A DNA stretch of 20,911 nt from Chara braunii (GCA_003427395.1 BFEA01000086.1:2795812-2816722), one strand, 5' to 3'; positions 8,290 through 17,521 are shown, counted from the stretch's first letter. The notes: generated from the letters alone by a model not told the origin. Program-made: numbers and translations.

Positions 8290-8649
8290 CCATTATTTTT
8301 ATGATAAACTTTTATTGACTCTTTGCTTGTAAGAATCAACGAAGAAAACATCACTTTCATAAAGATTGCCAAATAATTTCTGCAAAAGAATTGATAAGAC
8401 TCAAAGGAGTCTATCCATGTCGTAGCATGGTCTCAAACATGAATTGCACAATCAATCCAGCCTTTGAAGTTTCACAAACACTCATTAAACTTTTACATGA
8501 AATACATATCCACCTGTTCCTCTATCACCTCTTTAGATCTCGACAGAGTCTAGTAGTGATAGACGAAGGGAGATCTTAGGTTACCAGAGACTCAACCAAA
8601 GACAAAGGCTCACACACAATGTGACAAGTGCGTCGTGTTCGCCAGCTCA
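8289..8649 (-). mobile_element. Possible 3' LTR (partial, end undefined)
   Basis: Reading minus, the sequence immediately after the purine tract at 8650-8659 starts TGAGCTGGCGAACACGACG, then CACTTGTCACA. TG directly behind a polypurine tract is the usual place for a 3' LTR start. The first 35 bases resemble the sequence at 20773-20808 (TGAGTCGGTGAAACTCCGACG then AACACTTTGTCACA), but the similarity fades afterwards. The far end was not found, so the call is weak. An inverted repeat TCTATCAC/GTGATAGA lies at about 8521-8563. Confidence 0.3.
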
Positions 8650-8659
8650 TCCCCCTCCT
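8650..8659 (-). promoter_or_regulatory. Polypurine tract candidate
   Basis: AGGAGGGGGA on the minus strand is preceded by TTTC and followed at once by TG. Such tracts prime plus-strand DNA synthesis in LTR retrotransposons and sit next to the 3' LTR. It lies 275 bases downstream of the gag-like reading frame on the same strand, which fits the end of an element. Confidence 0.45.
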
Positions 8660-8933
8660 GAAAGATATATAAATACAAATATGTTACAAAGTTAGATTGT
8701 TACTCACCTCTACTATCTCTCAAATACCTCACATATCCTATCCTATACTACTTCCTATGTTAAGTTTCCTTATCTGACTGAAGAAAACAACACAACATGT
8801 CTCATACTTTTCCTCTGTTTAACTGAATAAGAAAACACATATCCCATGCTCTAAATTACCCCTTTCTCCTTCTCATAACTGTTTTACAAACCAATACAAG
8901 TCATGATTTACTCAGAAACCTACCTATTCCTAT

Positions 8934-9380
8934 CTATAAATCAATTGGCAGTCCCAGTATCCTGTGGAGTGCTACCATGCCTCCCTCAGGTATCCTCGGA
9001 ATGATCTGCCCTGTGCAGGCCACCAATCTCTTATGACTATCATATTTGGTCTTTCCTTCCTTGATATAAATTGTCAGAATGGAACAATCATCCCTGAGAT
9101 GCCCTTCCTGAGTGCAGAAGAAACACCTCTTTCCAGCCATACTAGGTTTGATCTTTTTTATGTCTGGCTGGTTTGAAGTCTCAGTCTGATCCTCAGTTCC
9201 TTTTGGTGAGCCCAACTCAGATTCTCTTTGCCTTTTGCGCTGTCTTGGCAGAGGTATAGCCACACTTTCACTTACCTTCTTTTCTGGTGCAGGAGGCTCT
9301 TCTCTTTTCTCCTCAGTCTGTATCTCTTTCTCTTCACCCTCCTTTCTTTCCACCACCTCCGTGGTTTCCTTTTTTTCCCC
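8934..9380 (-). pseudogene. gag: Second gag-like protein: nucleocapsid part with CCHC zinc knuckle
   Basis: The open part (8934-9356) encodes 140 residues: a highly charged N-terminal half (Lys/Arg/Glu/Pro), then a retroviral-type zinc knuckle CFFCTQEGHLRDDC (Cys78, Cys81, His86, Cys91; CX2CX4HX4C), then about 50 residues ending IPEGGMVALHRILGLPIDL. Upstream the same frame continues through a single TAG (9381-9383) into the ORF at 9381-9581, so the start at 9356 is probably internal. A CCHC knuckle at the C-terminal side of a charged protein is the layout of Gag nucleocapsid, which binds element RNA. No protease or pol follows to the left. It is not a copy of the first gag: the knuckle and its surroundings differ (CTHCGIKGHKVKRC there). 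Confidence 0.7.
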
Positions 9381-9581
9381 CTAATAACTCAATCTGAACT
9401 CCTCCATTCCTTTCAATATCTCGCCCCATCTTTTCTCCCATTCCTGTCCCAACTTCTTTCTTTCTAAGATTTCAGTGTCCAGGTCCAGTCCTAGCACATT
9501 GATATCAAAGCTCAGACCATCCACCTTTATTTTCATCCTTCCTCTTGTGGCCGCTTCGTTCTCCAATTCTCTGCTTTGCAT
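9381..9581 (-). pseudogene. Second gag-like protein: middle segment
   Basis: A 66-residue open segment (MQSRELENEAATRGRMKIKV...) ends RLSY and a TAG that is in frame with the knuckle ORF to its left. At its upstream end another frame continues better (KEVSQLRDPEYAKQRIGE), which suggests a frameshift at about 9575-9585. I recognise no domain. Its position between the charged coiled-coil segment and the knuckle ORF says it belongs to the same protein. Confidence 0.5.
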
Positions 9582-9610
9582 ATTCAGGGTCCCTCAATTG
9601 ACTCACTTCT

Positions 9611-10114
9611 TTATGGAATTCCTCCTTTTTTTTTCTTCAATTCCTTCATTTCCTTCCTCATTTTTTTCATATCTCTCATCAACTTCTCCACCTGGGCATC
9701 CCTCTCATCTTCCTTCTTTCTTATCTCGCTCATCTCTTCCCTTTTTTTGTCTCCCATCGGTCCCACTTCCTCAGTTCTCTTGACCTTGGGAGCCTTACCT
9801 CCTTCCTGGATCTTCTTTCCCTCTCTAACTTCCTTTACTCCTCCCTCCTTATCACTCCTCCTTTCCTGTATCTTTTTCCTTCCACTCTCAATTGGCCTTT
9901 TATTTCCAAGTTTTTTCTTCCTTGGTATCACTCTTGCCCCCATGCTTCTTTTCCTCCCTTCTGCAGCCTCTTCCTCTTTCTGTTCATCATCCTCTGCCTG
10001 GTCAGATCCCTTGTTGCTGCTCTTGGGGGAGATCCTCGTCTTATTCTTCAATCTTTTCAGAGGCACATTATCTTCTTCTTCATCTTCTGCCTCTTTTCCC
10101 TGTAGCTCAACCAT
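9611..10114 (-). pseudogene. Second gag-like protein: charged coiled-coil segment
   Basis: 167 residues, extremely rich in Lys, Glu, Arg and Asp. The last 60 residues (about 105-160) are a probable long coiled coil (EEMSEIRKKEDERDAQVEKL... RKEMKELKKKKGG). Basic clusters such as PRKKKLGNKRP could be nuclear-localisation or RNA-binding patches. It follows the capsid-like modules at 10269-10654 on the same strand and precedes the knuckle segment, so I read it as the central part of a decayed Gag. The long opposite-strand frame here (9576-10517, Ser/Leu/Phe/Pro-rich) is its antisense shadow. Confidence 0.5.
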
Positions 10115-10268
10115 CTCTCTTCCAATCTATAACCCCCTCTTGCAGCCTTTACTTTCTTGTCTGATCCTGCCTGATCTGGGTGTTGGCCATCCACAATTCT
10201 GTCGTTATTTTTTTTCAGGTCCGACTCCCCTCCACAATTCTTTTTACTTCCTCTTTTTCACTCCTTTT

Positions 10269-10654
10269 TTATCTTGCGATCAATTGTTTCTTCTTTTCCT
10301 CCTCGTTCCATTCGCCTCTCTCGGCGGCCAGCTGCAAGCTGTCGATAAAGTCCTCCAGATTGGTCCCATCAAACCTCAAGTCATCTTCCACATCGTCCCT
10401 TCACTTTGCATACTCTTCACTTTGTGCATCCTACTACCACTCCTTCAATCCTCCTCTTGTACATTCATGCTCCAGTTACATTCGCAATTTTCTCCCTGTC
10501 ACCCCATTCTCTCCTGAATGCGTACCCCTCAAGATCTCGCAGGAATTCTCGCACGCTGTCTCCGACCCTGTAAATGGGCAGCTCCTCCAGGTTCCTTGAG
10601 ACTCTCTGATCCCTCCTCTGCCCTCCCTTTCTCAAGGTAGGTCAAGAAGGTCAT
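10269..10654 (-). pseudogene. gag: Second gag-like protein: two capsid-like modules, frameshifted
   Basis: Two segments of different frames carry the start motif of a Ty3-type capsid domain. The first, at about 10530-10610, reads LPIYRVGDSVREFLRDLEGY followed by AFRREWGDREKI, up to a TGA. The second, at about 10269-10395, reads DDLRFDGTNLEDFIDSLQLA followed by AERGEWNEEEKKKQLIAR, up to a TAA. The two resemble each other (hydrophobic residue, G-x-x-(V/L)-x-(E/D)-F, aromatic or A, E-W plus charged EEK), suggesting an internal duplication. A likely start is the ATG at 10652-10654 (MTFLTYLEKGRAEEGSESL), in yet another frame. The gene is therefore broken by at least two frameshifts. Confidence 0.55.
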
Positions 10655-10679
10655 GCCACCGCTCCTCTCTGCGCCATGG

Positions 10680-10931
10680 GCTCTTCTTTTCAAGGGTCAC
10701 GCCTGCACACAGAGAAGGAGCAAATGACAGGTACAAGGATCATATCATCATCAAGACAACACTTTTCGTTAAACATAAACTTGACAATGCCCCCTTTTCT
10801 GGTACTCTCATGCACACACAGATATACATATACATGTATACATATGCCTATATATATACATATACTAGCGTGTGCATATACATGTGCATTTCACTATACC
10901 TTTCACATTCATGCATGTATATATATACACA

Positions 10932-10978
<47 letters not shown>

Positions 10979-11071
10979 ATTCACACATATATGAGTATTT
11001 ACTTTGGCACTTGGGTACATACATGCATAAGTACCGTACACACATATAGGCATAATCACTTCCCAGTCTAC
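10680..11071. other. Spacer with AT/ACAT simple repeats
   Basis: This is the stretch between the end of integrase and the second gag. It is dominated by ACATATAC-type repeats (10808-10930) and a pure (AT)n run (10935-10976). A purine run on the minus strand (AGAAAAGGGGGCATTGTCAAG, complement of about 10780-10800) could be the remnant of a polypurine tract next to a TG start, but only about 100 bases follow before the second gag. Open frames here are Tyr/Ile repeats and not genes. Confidence 0.6.
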
Positions 11072-12523
11072 TCAGGCTTTCGGCATCATAGTTAGGCTTA
11101 CCTCTCCTCTGATTCGGAACTTCTTCAGTCTGGATCCGGAAACCTAGTCCTTCCTTGGAGTCTCATCCATTTCTTCTAGCTCGTAGGCCCCATGAAGTCC
11201 CTGCTTCCTGACTTTGAATGGTCCTAGCCAACGTTTGTCCAATTTCCGCGACCACTGCATTTCCAGAGAGGAATCGTAGAGTAGTACTGTCTCGCCAACT
11301 TGTAGAGGTTCGAGTCTCACTCTAGGTACTTTGTACCACCTTTCCTTATTTTTTCCCCTGCTGTCTGCAACGTTCATGGCCGCTTCCTGCACCCTTTCTT
11401 CAGTGACGCTTATCTGCCTTGCCCTTAGATCTAGCAGTTCCTCCAAGGTCAAATTATTTTCCAGGTCCTTCCTGCGCCAAGTTTTCAGGAAGCTTTCAAT
11501 TGAAAATGTGGCGTGACGCCCATACCAGAGTGTCGCAGACGCATACCTGGTCGTCCTTTTTACAATAATGTTCTCCACAAAGAACACTGTTCTTAGGAAC
11601 TTCGGCCAGAGGTTCGGCTTCCCACTGGTCCATTTGGCCAGTAAGTTAGTAATTGTACTATGACCTCTTTCGACCGGTGCATTAGCTTGTGGATGAGCCC
11701 GAGTCGTATAGTTACCTATGACCTCCAATTCCTTCAGCGGCTCCTTCATTTCCCCACATGTGAACTCAGACCCCCTGTCCATCGTGAACTCTAATACAAA
11801 CGGATATCTGAGATAATACTCTTTAATACAATCTGTCAGCGTTGCCCCGGTCTTGTTCCTGATCGCTCTGCCATCAATGAATCCAGTAAGGTTGTCCCTC
11901 GCCTCAAATATATAATTATATCCTCCAAGACCTAGTGGCATAGCCAGTAGATCCAGGTAAACAACCGCCCCCACTTCCTTGATATATCTAGGATGCAGAG
12001 GTTCCTTGTACCTGATAGGCGATCGAATTTGACAGGGCACACACGACTCACAGTATTTTCATGTCATCTCAAACATTCATTCCCAGTAGTAGAGTTTCAT
12101 TGCCTTTTTGTAAGTAGTCGCGAAACTTCGATGTCCTCCTTCTATCTCATCATGCAACGCAGCTACTACGTCAATCTGACGATTCCTCCCACATACGACA
12201 CGTCGAGGCGGCCCCCTCTTGTCCCTGATGAACAAATGGTCACCTCTTACTACATAGTGGTCTCTCATCCTGAGAGTCTTTTTACTCACTTCTCTTTCTC
12301 TTTTATCTCCTGAGAGGAGCATCCTCATTTCTAAATAGAACTCATCGTACTCTTCCTCCCTGAATTCTTCTGAGATCTCCTCTTGTTCGAATTCTCCTTC
12401 ATTCTCTTCATCAAATTCGTAATCATCCCCAATAACTATCTCATCAGCCTTTACCATTCCTCTCTCATCATTTGCTTGGACCTGTAACAACGAATTTGTC
12501 AGGTAGTACATTCTTCCCATCAT
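11072..12523 (-). pseudogene. pol: Integrase (Ty3/gypsy type), broken by three stops
   Basis: Integrase inserts the element cDNA into host DNA. Open segments in one frame are 12523-12077 and 12040-11144, interrupted by TGA at 12077-12079 and 12059-12061 and TAG at 11144-11146; the frame finally ends at 11072. An acidic linker (EEN..FEQEEISEEFREEEYDEF) comes first. The N-terminal zinc-binding region follows: LHDEIEGGHRS with two His, then KYCESCVPC after the stops. The catalytic core has Asp in YLDLLAMPLG, Asp in FTMDRGSEF and Glu in PVERGHSTITN, with 35 residues between the last two (D-D-35-E). The C-terminal part (QWSRKLDKRWLGPFKV) is the usual GPF/Y-type DNA-binding module. After the TAG the frame goes on VSGSRLKKFRIRGE, which looks like genuine C-terminus. 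Confidence 0.93.
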
Positions 12524-12525
12524 AG

Positions 12526-12795
12526 CTACTTGCTCGCAGCTTGTTGGACTCCTGCTTCGATCGTTCTCGGCTCATCCATTATCCTATAGTTCTCTGTCAG
12601 AGCCAATTCCATCATCCACTCCGTATTTCTCTCGCCCCAAAAGTCCTTTTTCTCTAATGGTGTGAGCATCAGGGAAGACTCTCTCATAAATTTGGGCAGT
12701 GGATGCCACATTGGACTTCCTCTCCTCATCTCCTTACTTTCGACAAACATGAACCAACAGTTCACATGAGTTCTCATGTCTTCCCCTTCCTCCAA
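12526..12795 (-). pseudogene. pol: Pol connector between RNase H and integrase
   Basis: An 89-residue open segment includes MWHPLPKFMRESSLMLTPLE and KKDFWGERNTEWMMELALTE, ends QQAASK and a stop. It lies exactly between RNase H and the integrase frame and is out of frame with both by small shifts, so it belongs to the same polyprotein. I recognise no catalytic motif. In related elements this connector carries a variable, often acidic linker. Confidence 0.6.
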
Positions 12796-12799
12796 AAAC

Positions 12800-13346
12800 C
12801 CGTCTACCGGAGGCGTTTCTGTTCTTGTTCCCAGGGATCCGTTCTAACTGGAAATCGAACATCCAGATATAGGTGAGTCATCTGGCTATGGTCGGATCTG
12901 AGGGCGAGAAGTTCTTGAGCGAGTACACAAGCACCGTTGGATCGATCCTGAGTACCAACCTCCTCCCTTTCAAACTGCGAGTAGTTTCTTTCTGTCGAGT
13001 TGAGTGTTCGGCTTTCAAACCTCAGCGGACGCTCCTTTCCTTCACTGTCTGCCTGAATCAAAACGCCTCCCAGGGCGGTTGGCCCAGCGTCAGTTTCAAC
13101 TATGAAGGGTCTTTCCATAGTTGCATCAAAGTCTGATACCCCTGGTACCAAACCTCCTTCTCTGAATTCCTTCTTCAATTCTTTCATCACTTCTTCTTTA
13201 TGGTTTTCTGATTCTTATTCTTGATCCTTTCATACTAACTTCCTTAGGTGCTTTGTTTTGCTAGCAAATCTTTCTATGAATCTCCTCCAGAACCCACAGG
13301 TACCAAGGAAACTCCAAACTTCACCCACATTTCTGAAGGGAGTGGG
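12800..13346 (-). pseudogene. pol: RNase H domain (frameshifted)
   Basis: RNase H removes the RNA strand of the RNA-DNA hybrid. The segment begins with the RT connection (FLGTCGFWRRFIERFASKTK), then RNase H with the first catalytic Asp in PFIVETDAGPTALGGVLIQA and the Glu-containing SRTLNSTERNYSQFERE. A frameshift follows near 13030, after which the correct continuation (DPTVLVYSLKNFSPSDPTIA, then WLTYIWMFDFQLERIPGNKN) lies in another frame down to about 12810. Stops within the connection include a TGA in ILE-stop-P, where Trp is usual, another TGA and a TAA. It is preceded directly by the RT thumb. Confidence 0.88.
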
Positions 13347-14373
13347 TCATTCTAGGATCTCATTGGTCTTCTTTTTATAAGGGCGCCGGCCATGCTCGTT
13401 GCAAATGTATCCTAGAATGGTTACCTCCTTTACGCTATGTCTCGACTTCACTCCACTGGCGGTGAGGTTGTATTCTTCTAGTAGCGAAAGGACTTTTCTC
13501 AATCCCTTAACATGTTCCCATACAAACCTTCTCACCCCTGGAGCCACTTCTGACTCATCCTTCTCAATCGGGCCCTTAATTCCAAGATCATCTATGTACG
13601 GTTCGGTGATCTGAGGGCTGATTGGCTGCATAACCCTGATCATGCTTCGTTGCACCATGGTCACATCATTGGCCATCCTTGTGGCGCAACATTCATATAA
13701 ACCAATCCCCTTGGCGTGTTCATCGCTGTGATGGGACGGTCTGCCAAATAGACTGGAAACTGATCATATTCAGAAAAAAGGTCGACGAGGGACACAATCG
13801 ACCTACCTGCACAAGCTTCTGACATCTGGTCCGCGTTAGGCAAACCTCCTGCATCGGTTACTGCATTCAATCGCTGGAGGTCTTGTACCCATCTGAGTAC
13901 TCCGTTCGGCTTTACAAAACAGAACCATGGAGAGGCATATGGTCCGCTGGAATATCCTGCAACATCCGTACGGATTTTTTCATCTAGGTATTCTACCACC
14001 CTTCTGCGATCCTCGGGGTTGGGGTACTTAGCTCCTCGGACATTTCATGGTTCGTGAGGTACAGTATGAATGCGGATCATCTCTATCTTTTCCACATCCA
14101 ACCTCCCACGTTGATCATCATTAAAGGCATATGCCCCATGTTTTTCTCGTATCAACTCCTTCACCAATTCCTCCTCTTGCCTTGTCAGAAACCCAGGTTC
14201 CCCTATTATCAATTCTTTCTCAGTCTCATCGTCGATACGACAAGGCCCATTCTAGATGCCTTCCCTCATTCGTTGTATCAGTTTTCTTTCCTGATCATAA
14301 TACACCCCTTCTTCTTGACTTACTAGAACGGCACACGGTGGCTCTTCTAACCTACCGTCTTGTACCTCCTTTT
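13347..14373 (-). pseudogene. pol: Reverse transcriptase (Ty3/gypsy type), broken
   Basis: The enzyme copies element RNA into DNA. Starting near 14373 (KEVQDGRLEEPPCAVLVSQE) one frame runs to about 13676 with only two stops, TAG at 14252-14254 and TGA at 14045-14047. It includes EPGFLTRQEEELVKELIREK, RGAKYPNPEDRRRVVEYLDE and the fingers/palm motifs SGPYASPWFCFVKPNG and LRWVQDLQRLNAVT. It continues with SIVSLVDLFSEYDQFPV, where the first catalytic Asp lies, and NTPRGLVYMNVAPQGW. A one-base deletion after GW shifts to the frame 13676-13347, which carries the catalytic YIDD (13587-13598), then IKGP, GVRRFVWEHVKGLRKVLSLL and ILGYICNEHGRRP. Domain order places this copy in Ty3/gypsy, close to elements known from fungi. 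Confidence 0.95.
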
Positions 14374-14698
14374 GGAGCCCTGCTTGAGCCCACCCCTAAA
14401 AAATGCTGACCGGCGGCTTGCGCATTCGGCGCATGCGGCACTATTATCTGAGAAGAAGGAGGTGGTCGATAAACGAGATCGACCCTTCCCCCTTCTTGAT
14501 CGTTTTGGATCCTTTCTGCGAGTGCCCTGACTACGGCCGGATCAGCCATCTTATAAGCCGATACCTGTTCCACTGATATTAGTTAGGCTCAGTACTAGCC
14601 CTTTAACTTCCTCATCATCCGACTCTTCTTCTCCTTCTTCCCATTCCAGTTCTCTCCTCCTATTTTCTTTGAGCTGTGTGGGTAGGCATTGAGCCTGT
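14352..14698 (-). pseudogene. pol: Protease-RT linker, frameshifted
   Basis: An open 73-residue segment (14352-14573) with VVRALAERIQND and a Pro/Ser-rich stretch is preceded by another-frame sequence EQAQCLPTQLKENRRRELEW, then EEGEEESDDEEVKGLVLSL, at 14600-14698. Both lie between protease and RT and show no catalytic motif. At least two frameshifts separate protease from RT. Confidence 0.55.
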
Positions 14699-15104
14699 TC
14701 ATTGAACCTCAAAGTTTTCACAGGCAGGATCGCACAAGATGACGAACATGGTGTCGTCGTGCTTGTTCATAATGAGCAACTCTAATCTGCACAGGAATGA
14801 CCTGCCCAGTAATATTGGGAGATCCAAGCTGGGCATGACGTAGAAACACGTACGTATCTTGACTCTTTCTATCTCTATCACCACATTTGACGCAACCCCC
14901 GTGTACCCGGTCTTGCCGTTGGCTCCATTGAAAAACCCGCAGTCGTTTTCATCTACCTCCAGTCCTAATTTCATCGTCGTTTCTCCGTTTACAATGTTCA
15001 TTTTTGGCCCCGGTGTCGACCATCCCAGGACACATCTTCCCCTTTATCATAACATCAATGGACCCTGTTCCCACGAACTTCCAATCAATTTTGCTTCCTG
15101 CCAC
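14699..15104 (-). pseudogene. pol: Retroviral-type aspartic protease, one frameshift
   Basis: The protease cleaves the Gag-Pol polyprotein. Before the shift the frame reads DWKFVGTGSIDVMIKGKMCP, then GMVDTGA; the DTGA motif with the catalytic Asp is at 15006-15017. An A-run directly behind it has one base too many. The next open segment (14699-15001) therefore continues in another frame with KMNIVNGETTMKLGLEVDEN and the flap region. It closes with LPILLGRSFLCRLELLIMNK, which contains the typical hydrophobic-hydrophobic-G-R-x-F end of the family. At about 135 residues the length fits a retrotransposon protease. Confidence 0.88.
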
Positions 15105-15106
15105 GC

Positions 15107-15880
15107 TCAGTTAGCCTCCTTGGGAATCAGGTCCCCCATCCGGACCGAGGCCACTCTCCGGCGTGATAACCTTGCCTTCACCATTTCCCTTAACTTAAGA
15201 GCCGAAGCTAGAATTTCCTTCAGATTTAGCAATTCGTTGTGACATTCTAGTAGCTTATTTACTAGACCTTCGAGGTCTACACCTTCTTCGATCGACGTCT
15301 GGTACTTTCTCTTTTTGCTTGGCGTTTCGTCCTTTTTGGACCTCCCTTCTTTAACTTCACCTTTCCTTCTCTTAACCCTGATTTCCGCCTGCCTTTCTTT
15401 TTCCTCCCTAATCTTTTCATCCTCGTCTTCATCACCTTCTACCATGATAGGTGGTTCTTCCTCTGCAGGCTGGGAAGTCTGGACTTGCTCTTTTGGAGGA
15501 TTCCCTCCTCCAGGTCTTCTTGTAGCGAACGGAATCGTTCCTCTTACGCTTCTTTGACCCCCACTGTTCTTTGCGGCCATGTTGGCCCTCAACATTCTTG
15601 GGTTGGGCTCATTTGACCCATCTCCCGATCCTCCACGTCCCATGGTAAATACTTTCGGGCACCCAGCCCCTTATTTCCCCGCTTCTTCACATATCCCTTG
15701 AAGCCTCAAATCCAGCCTTTGCATCTTATTCACTAGGTCCTCCATCTTATCAAACGTGTCCCTAACGTTAATCCTAACGTCATCCTCTTCTGCTTCTTCT
15801 TCCACAAGTGTTACGTCTTCCTTGCTTCCTTCGATCCTCATCCTGCTCAGTTTTTCTTCTAGCTCAGTTACATCTTTCAC
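15107..15880 (-). pseudogene. gag: Gag-Pol region between NC and protease: coiled coil plus charged domain
   Basis: Two open segments of one frame (15880-15671 and 15643-15107) are separated by a single TAA at 15671-15673. The first has VTELEEKLSRMRIEGSKEDV and a Leu-repeat helix (FDKMEDLVNKMQRLDLRLQG), probably a coiled coil. The second has a basic Gly-rich start (RANMAAKNSGGQRSVRGTIP), an acidic tract EGDEDEDEKI, a basic tract with KRRKG and KKRKY, and another helix (LVNKLLECHNELLNLKEILA). It leads directly into protease. I recognise no named domain; similar spacer regions with mixed charge occur in Gag-Pol of this group. Confidence 0.6.
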
Positions 15881-16651
15881 CCGTACGACTGGTCCTTCCT
15901 TTTCTTACCACATTCTCAACATTCTCGGGGCGTTGGGACCTAGCGCGGCTATGCGAAGGGCCTCTCTCTAGTGCCTCCCGAAATCTCAGGATCGATCGGC
16001 CTAACTGTTCTGTCAAATACCTCGCCATCTATGTTTGATGTTATGAGTCCGTCACGCTCGTCAAGTTTCCTGACGTGACATCGTTTTACCTTGTGCCCTT
16101 TGATCCCACAGTGGGTACAAGTACATTCACTGTAATCTATCTATCCTCTGCAATAACCCTGTCCGTTCCATGACCCATTTCCTCTACCAAACCCCCTTTC
16201 CATGGCCTTGGTCGTAACCACGACCATATCCTTGTTGATACTCTTGCCCTACTGGATTCGCACCCCTTTGGAGTTGACCCCAGTTTCCACCTTGATACCC
16301 ACTTCCTCTATTTCCTGCTCCTCGTTCCCCTGGTCCCTGATTCCTACCAGCGTTCCTTCTTCTTCCACGTCCTTGTCCTTGTCCTTGTCCTTGGGACCTG
16401 TTCTGGTTTTGACCACCTTGGCGACTCGATCCCGCTTGGTTCTACCGTGTCAGTTGGAGTTGTCCTGCGTTTTGGTCTCCTCCCAAATTCTGATTCTGGG
16501 TTAACATGGGATATGAACCCTGCGTAGGCCATGGCCCTATCGAAAAGTACCCAGGTCATGCTCTCATAGGCGGACCCACGGACCATTGTCCATATTGTGC
16601 TGTGCTTGTTGACGGCTCCTGTCCATACTGGACTATCGCTTGTTGAGTTAT
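15881..16651 (-). pseudogene. gag: Gag C-terminal part: RGG/Q-rich segment and CCHC knuckle
   Basis: The frame of gag continues past its TAA into a Gln/Gly/Asn-rich segment (QNQNRSQGQGQGQGRGRRRN, GRGYDQGHGKG) with more stops. After a one-base shift it reads YSECTCTHCGIKGHKVKRC; the knuckle CTHCGIKGHKVKRC (CX2CX4HX4C) is at 16078-16119. It goes on HVRKLDERDGLITSNIDGEV and IDPEISGGTRE, then another shift leads to EALRIAALGPNAPRMLRMW and a TAA. The region is the RNA-binding part of Gag. The stops here (TAA, TGA, TAG) can all derive from Gln, Arg or Trp codons by transitions. Confidence 0.8.
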
Positions 16652-17521
16652 TTACCCTTTTCCTGAGCCTTGTCCTCCGATAGCGAGATTCTTAGCCTTT
16701 CTTTGACACTTTGTTAATTTGACCGCTTCTTCTGGTTCTCCTCCTTCGGCCTCTTCCTCTCCATCTTCCTCTTCCTTCCTTCTCTTTCCTAACGGTTGTT
16801 TTACTGTTAACACTTTCGATGGTGTCACTCTTTCTCTAAGCTCTTTTATCTTATTTGCCATATTGCTCAACACTCCTCCAAGTACACTATCCGTTCCTTG
16901 GATCGTCCCTACTGCCTTTCTTTTCTTTCGTTCGACCTTGATTTGGTGATGGAACACTTGGTCCATGTCTCCCACCGCGATGTTCCTCTTTATGGTTTCC
17001 CAGGTTGTCTTTCTCTCAGCGGCTCCCCCTCGGGTTAGCTCCATCGCCTCATACCCAGAGAATTTCCCTATAAATATGACGCACTGCATTTCTTCAGACA
17101 ACCTCGAGACCCTATTGGCTGTCTTTTCGAATGTGTTGGCGAATGCCCTGATTGTGGTGAAATCATCTCTGTTCATGTTGTATAGATGGTCAATCGTGAG
17201 CAAGTCATCTCCTAGCTTAAATATATTTTGCATACCCCTTTTAAACTCAGCACAATTGTTGTTGGACTTTTTCACTACCTCTTCTACGTCATAGGTGCAT
17301 TCCCACCATACGTACTCGAACAACTGGGCAAACTTCTCAGCTGGTGTCAATAGGTTGAAGATTTGCTCGAGTAGTTCTAACCAATGAGTCACTCTATCCC
17401 CCTTGAAAGGGAATATGTCTATTCTCGGTAGGTTAGACCTCTTTATCGTTCTCTTCTCTAGTAACTTGACGATTTCCGCCGCGGTAATTGGCAGTTTCCC
17501 ATTGGTGTTGGCTTCGCCCAT
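16652..17521 (-). CDS. gag: Gag, matrix/capsid part
   Basis: 289 residues, open from ATG at 17521. After about 30 residues comes RIDIFPFKGDRVTHWLELLE QIF, the usual start of a Ty3-type capsid domain (F-x-G-D-x-x-x-x-W). Helix-rich sequence follows with Trp and aromatic positions (FEYVWWECTYDVEEVVKK, RAFANTFEKTANRVSRLSEE). The last 80 residues are charged (KVERKKRKAVG, KRRKEEEDGEEEAEGGEPEE) and end with a TAA, behind which the same frame carries the RGG-rich part. Gag forms the virus-like particle of the element in the cytoplasm. The capsid itself is the longest intact gag piece. The start is supported by the MGEAN beginning and by the lack of coding upstream until ORF2b, 180 bases away. Confidence 0.82.
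   Translation of the reverse strand: MGEANTNGKLPITAAEIVKLLEKRTIKRSNLPRIDIFPFKGDRVTHWLELLEQIFNLLTPAEKFAQLFEYVWWECTYDVEEVVKKSNNNCAEFKRGMQNIFKLGDDLLTIDHLYNMNRDDFTTIRAFANTFEKTANRVSRLSEEMQCVIFIGKFSGYEAMELTRGGAAERKTTWETIKRNIAVGDMDQVFHHQIKVERKKRKAVGTIQGTDSVLGGVLSNMANKIKELRERVTPSKVLTVKQPLGKRRKEEEDGEEEAEGGEPEEAVKLTKCQRKAKNLAIGGQGSGKG

Noticed and set aside
9576-10517. Longest open frame of the window, 313 residues on the plus strand, hydrophobic, could be mistaken for a membrane protein
   Set aside because: It is Ser/Leu/Phe/Pro-rich because it is antisense to the Lys/Glu-rich second gag; the minus strand carries recognisable capsid-like and CCHC motifs in the same protein.
10676-11095. Tyr/Ile/His-rich frames on both strands
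   Set aside because: Translations of ACATAT and AT repeats.
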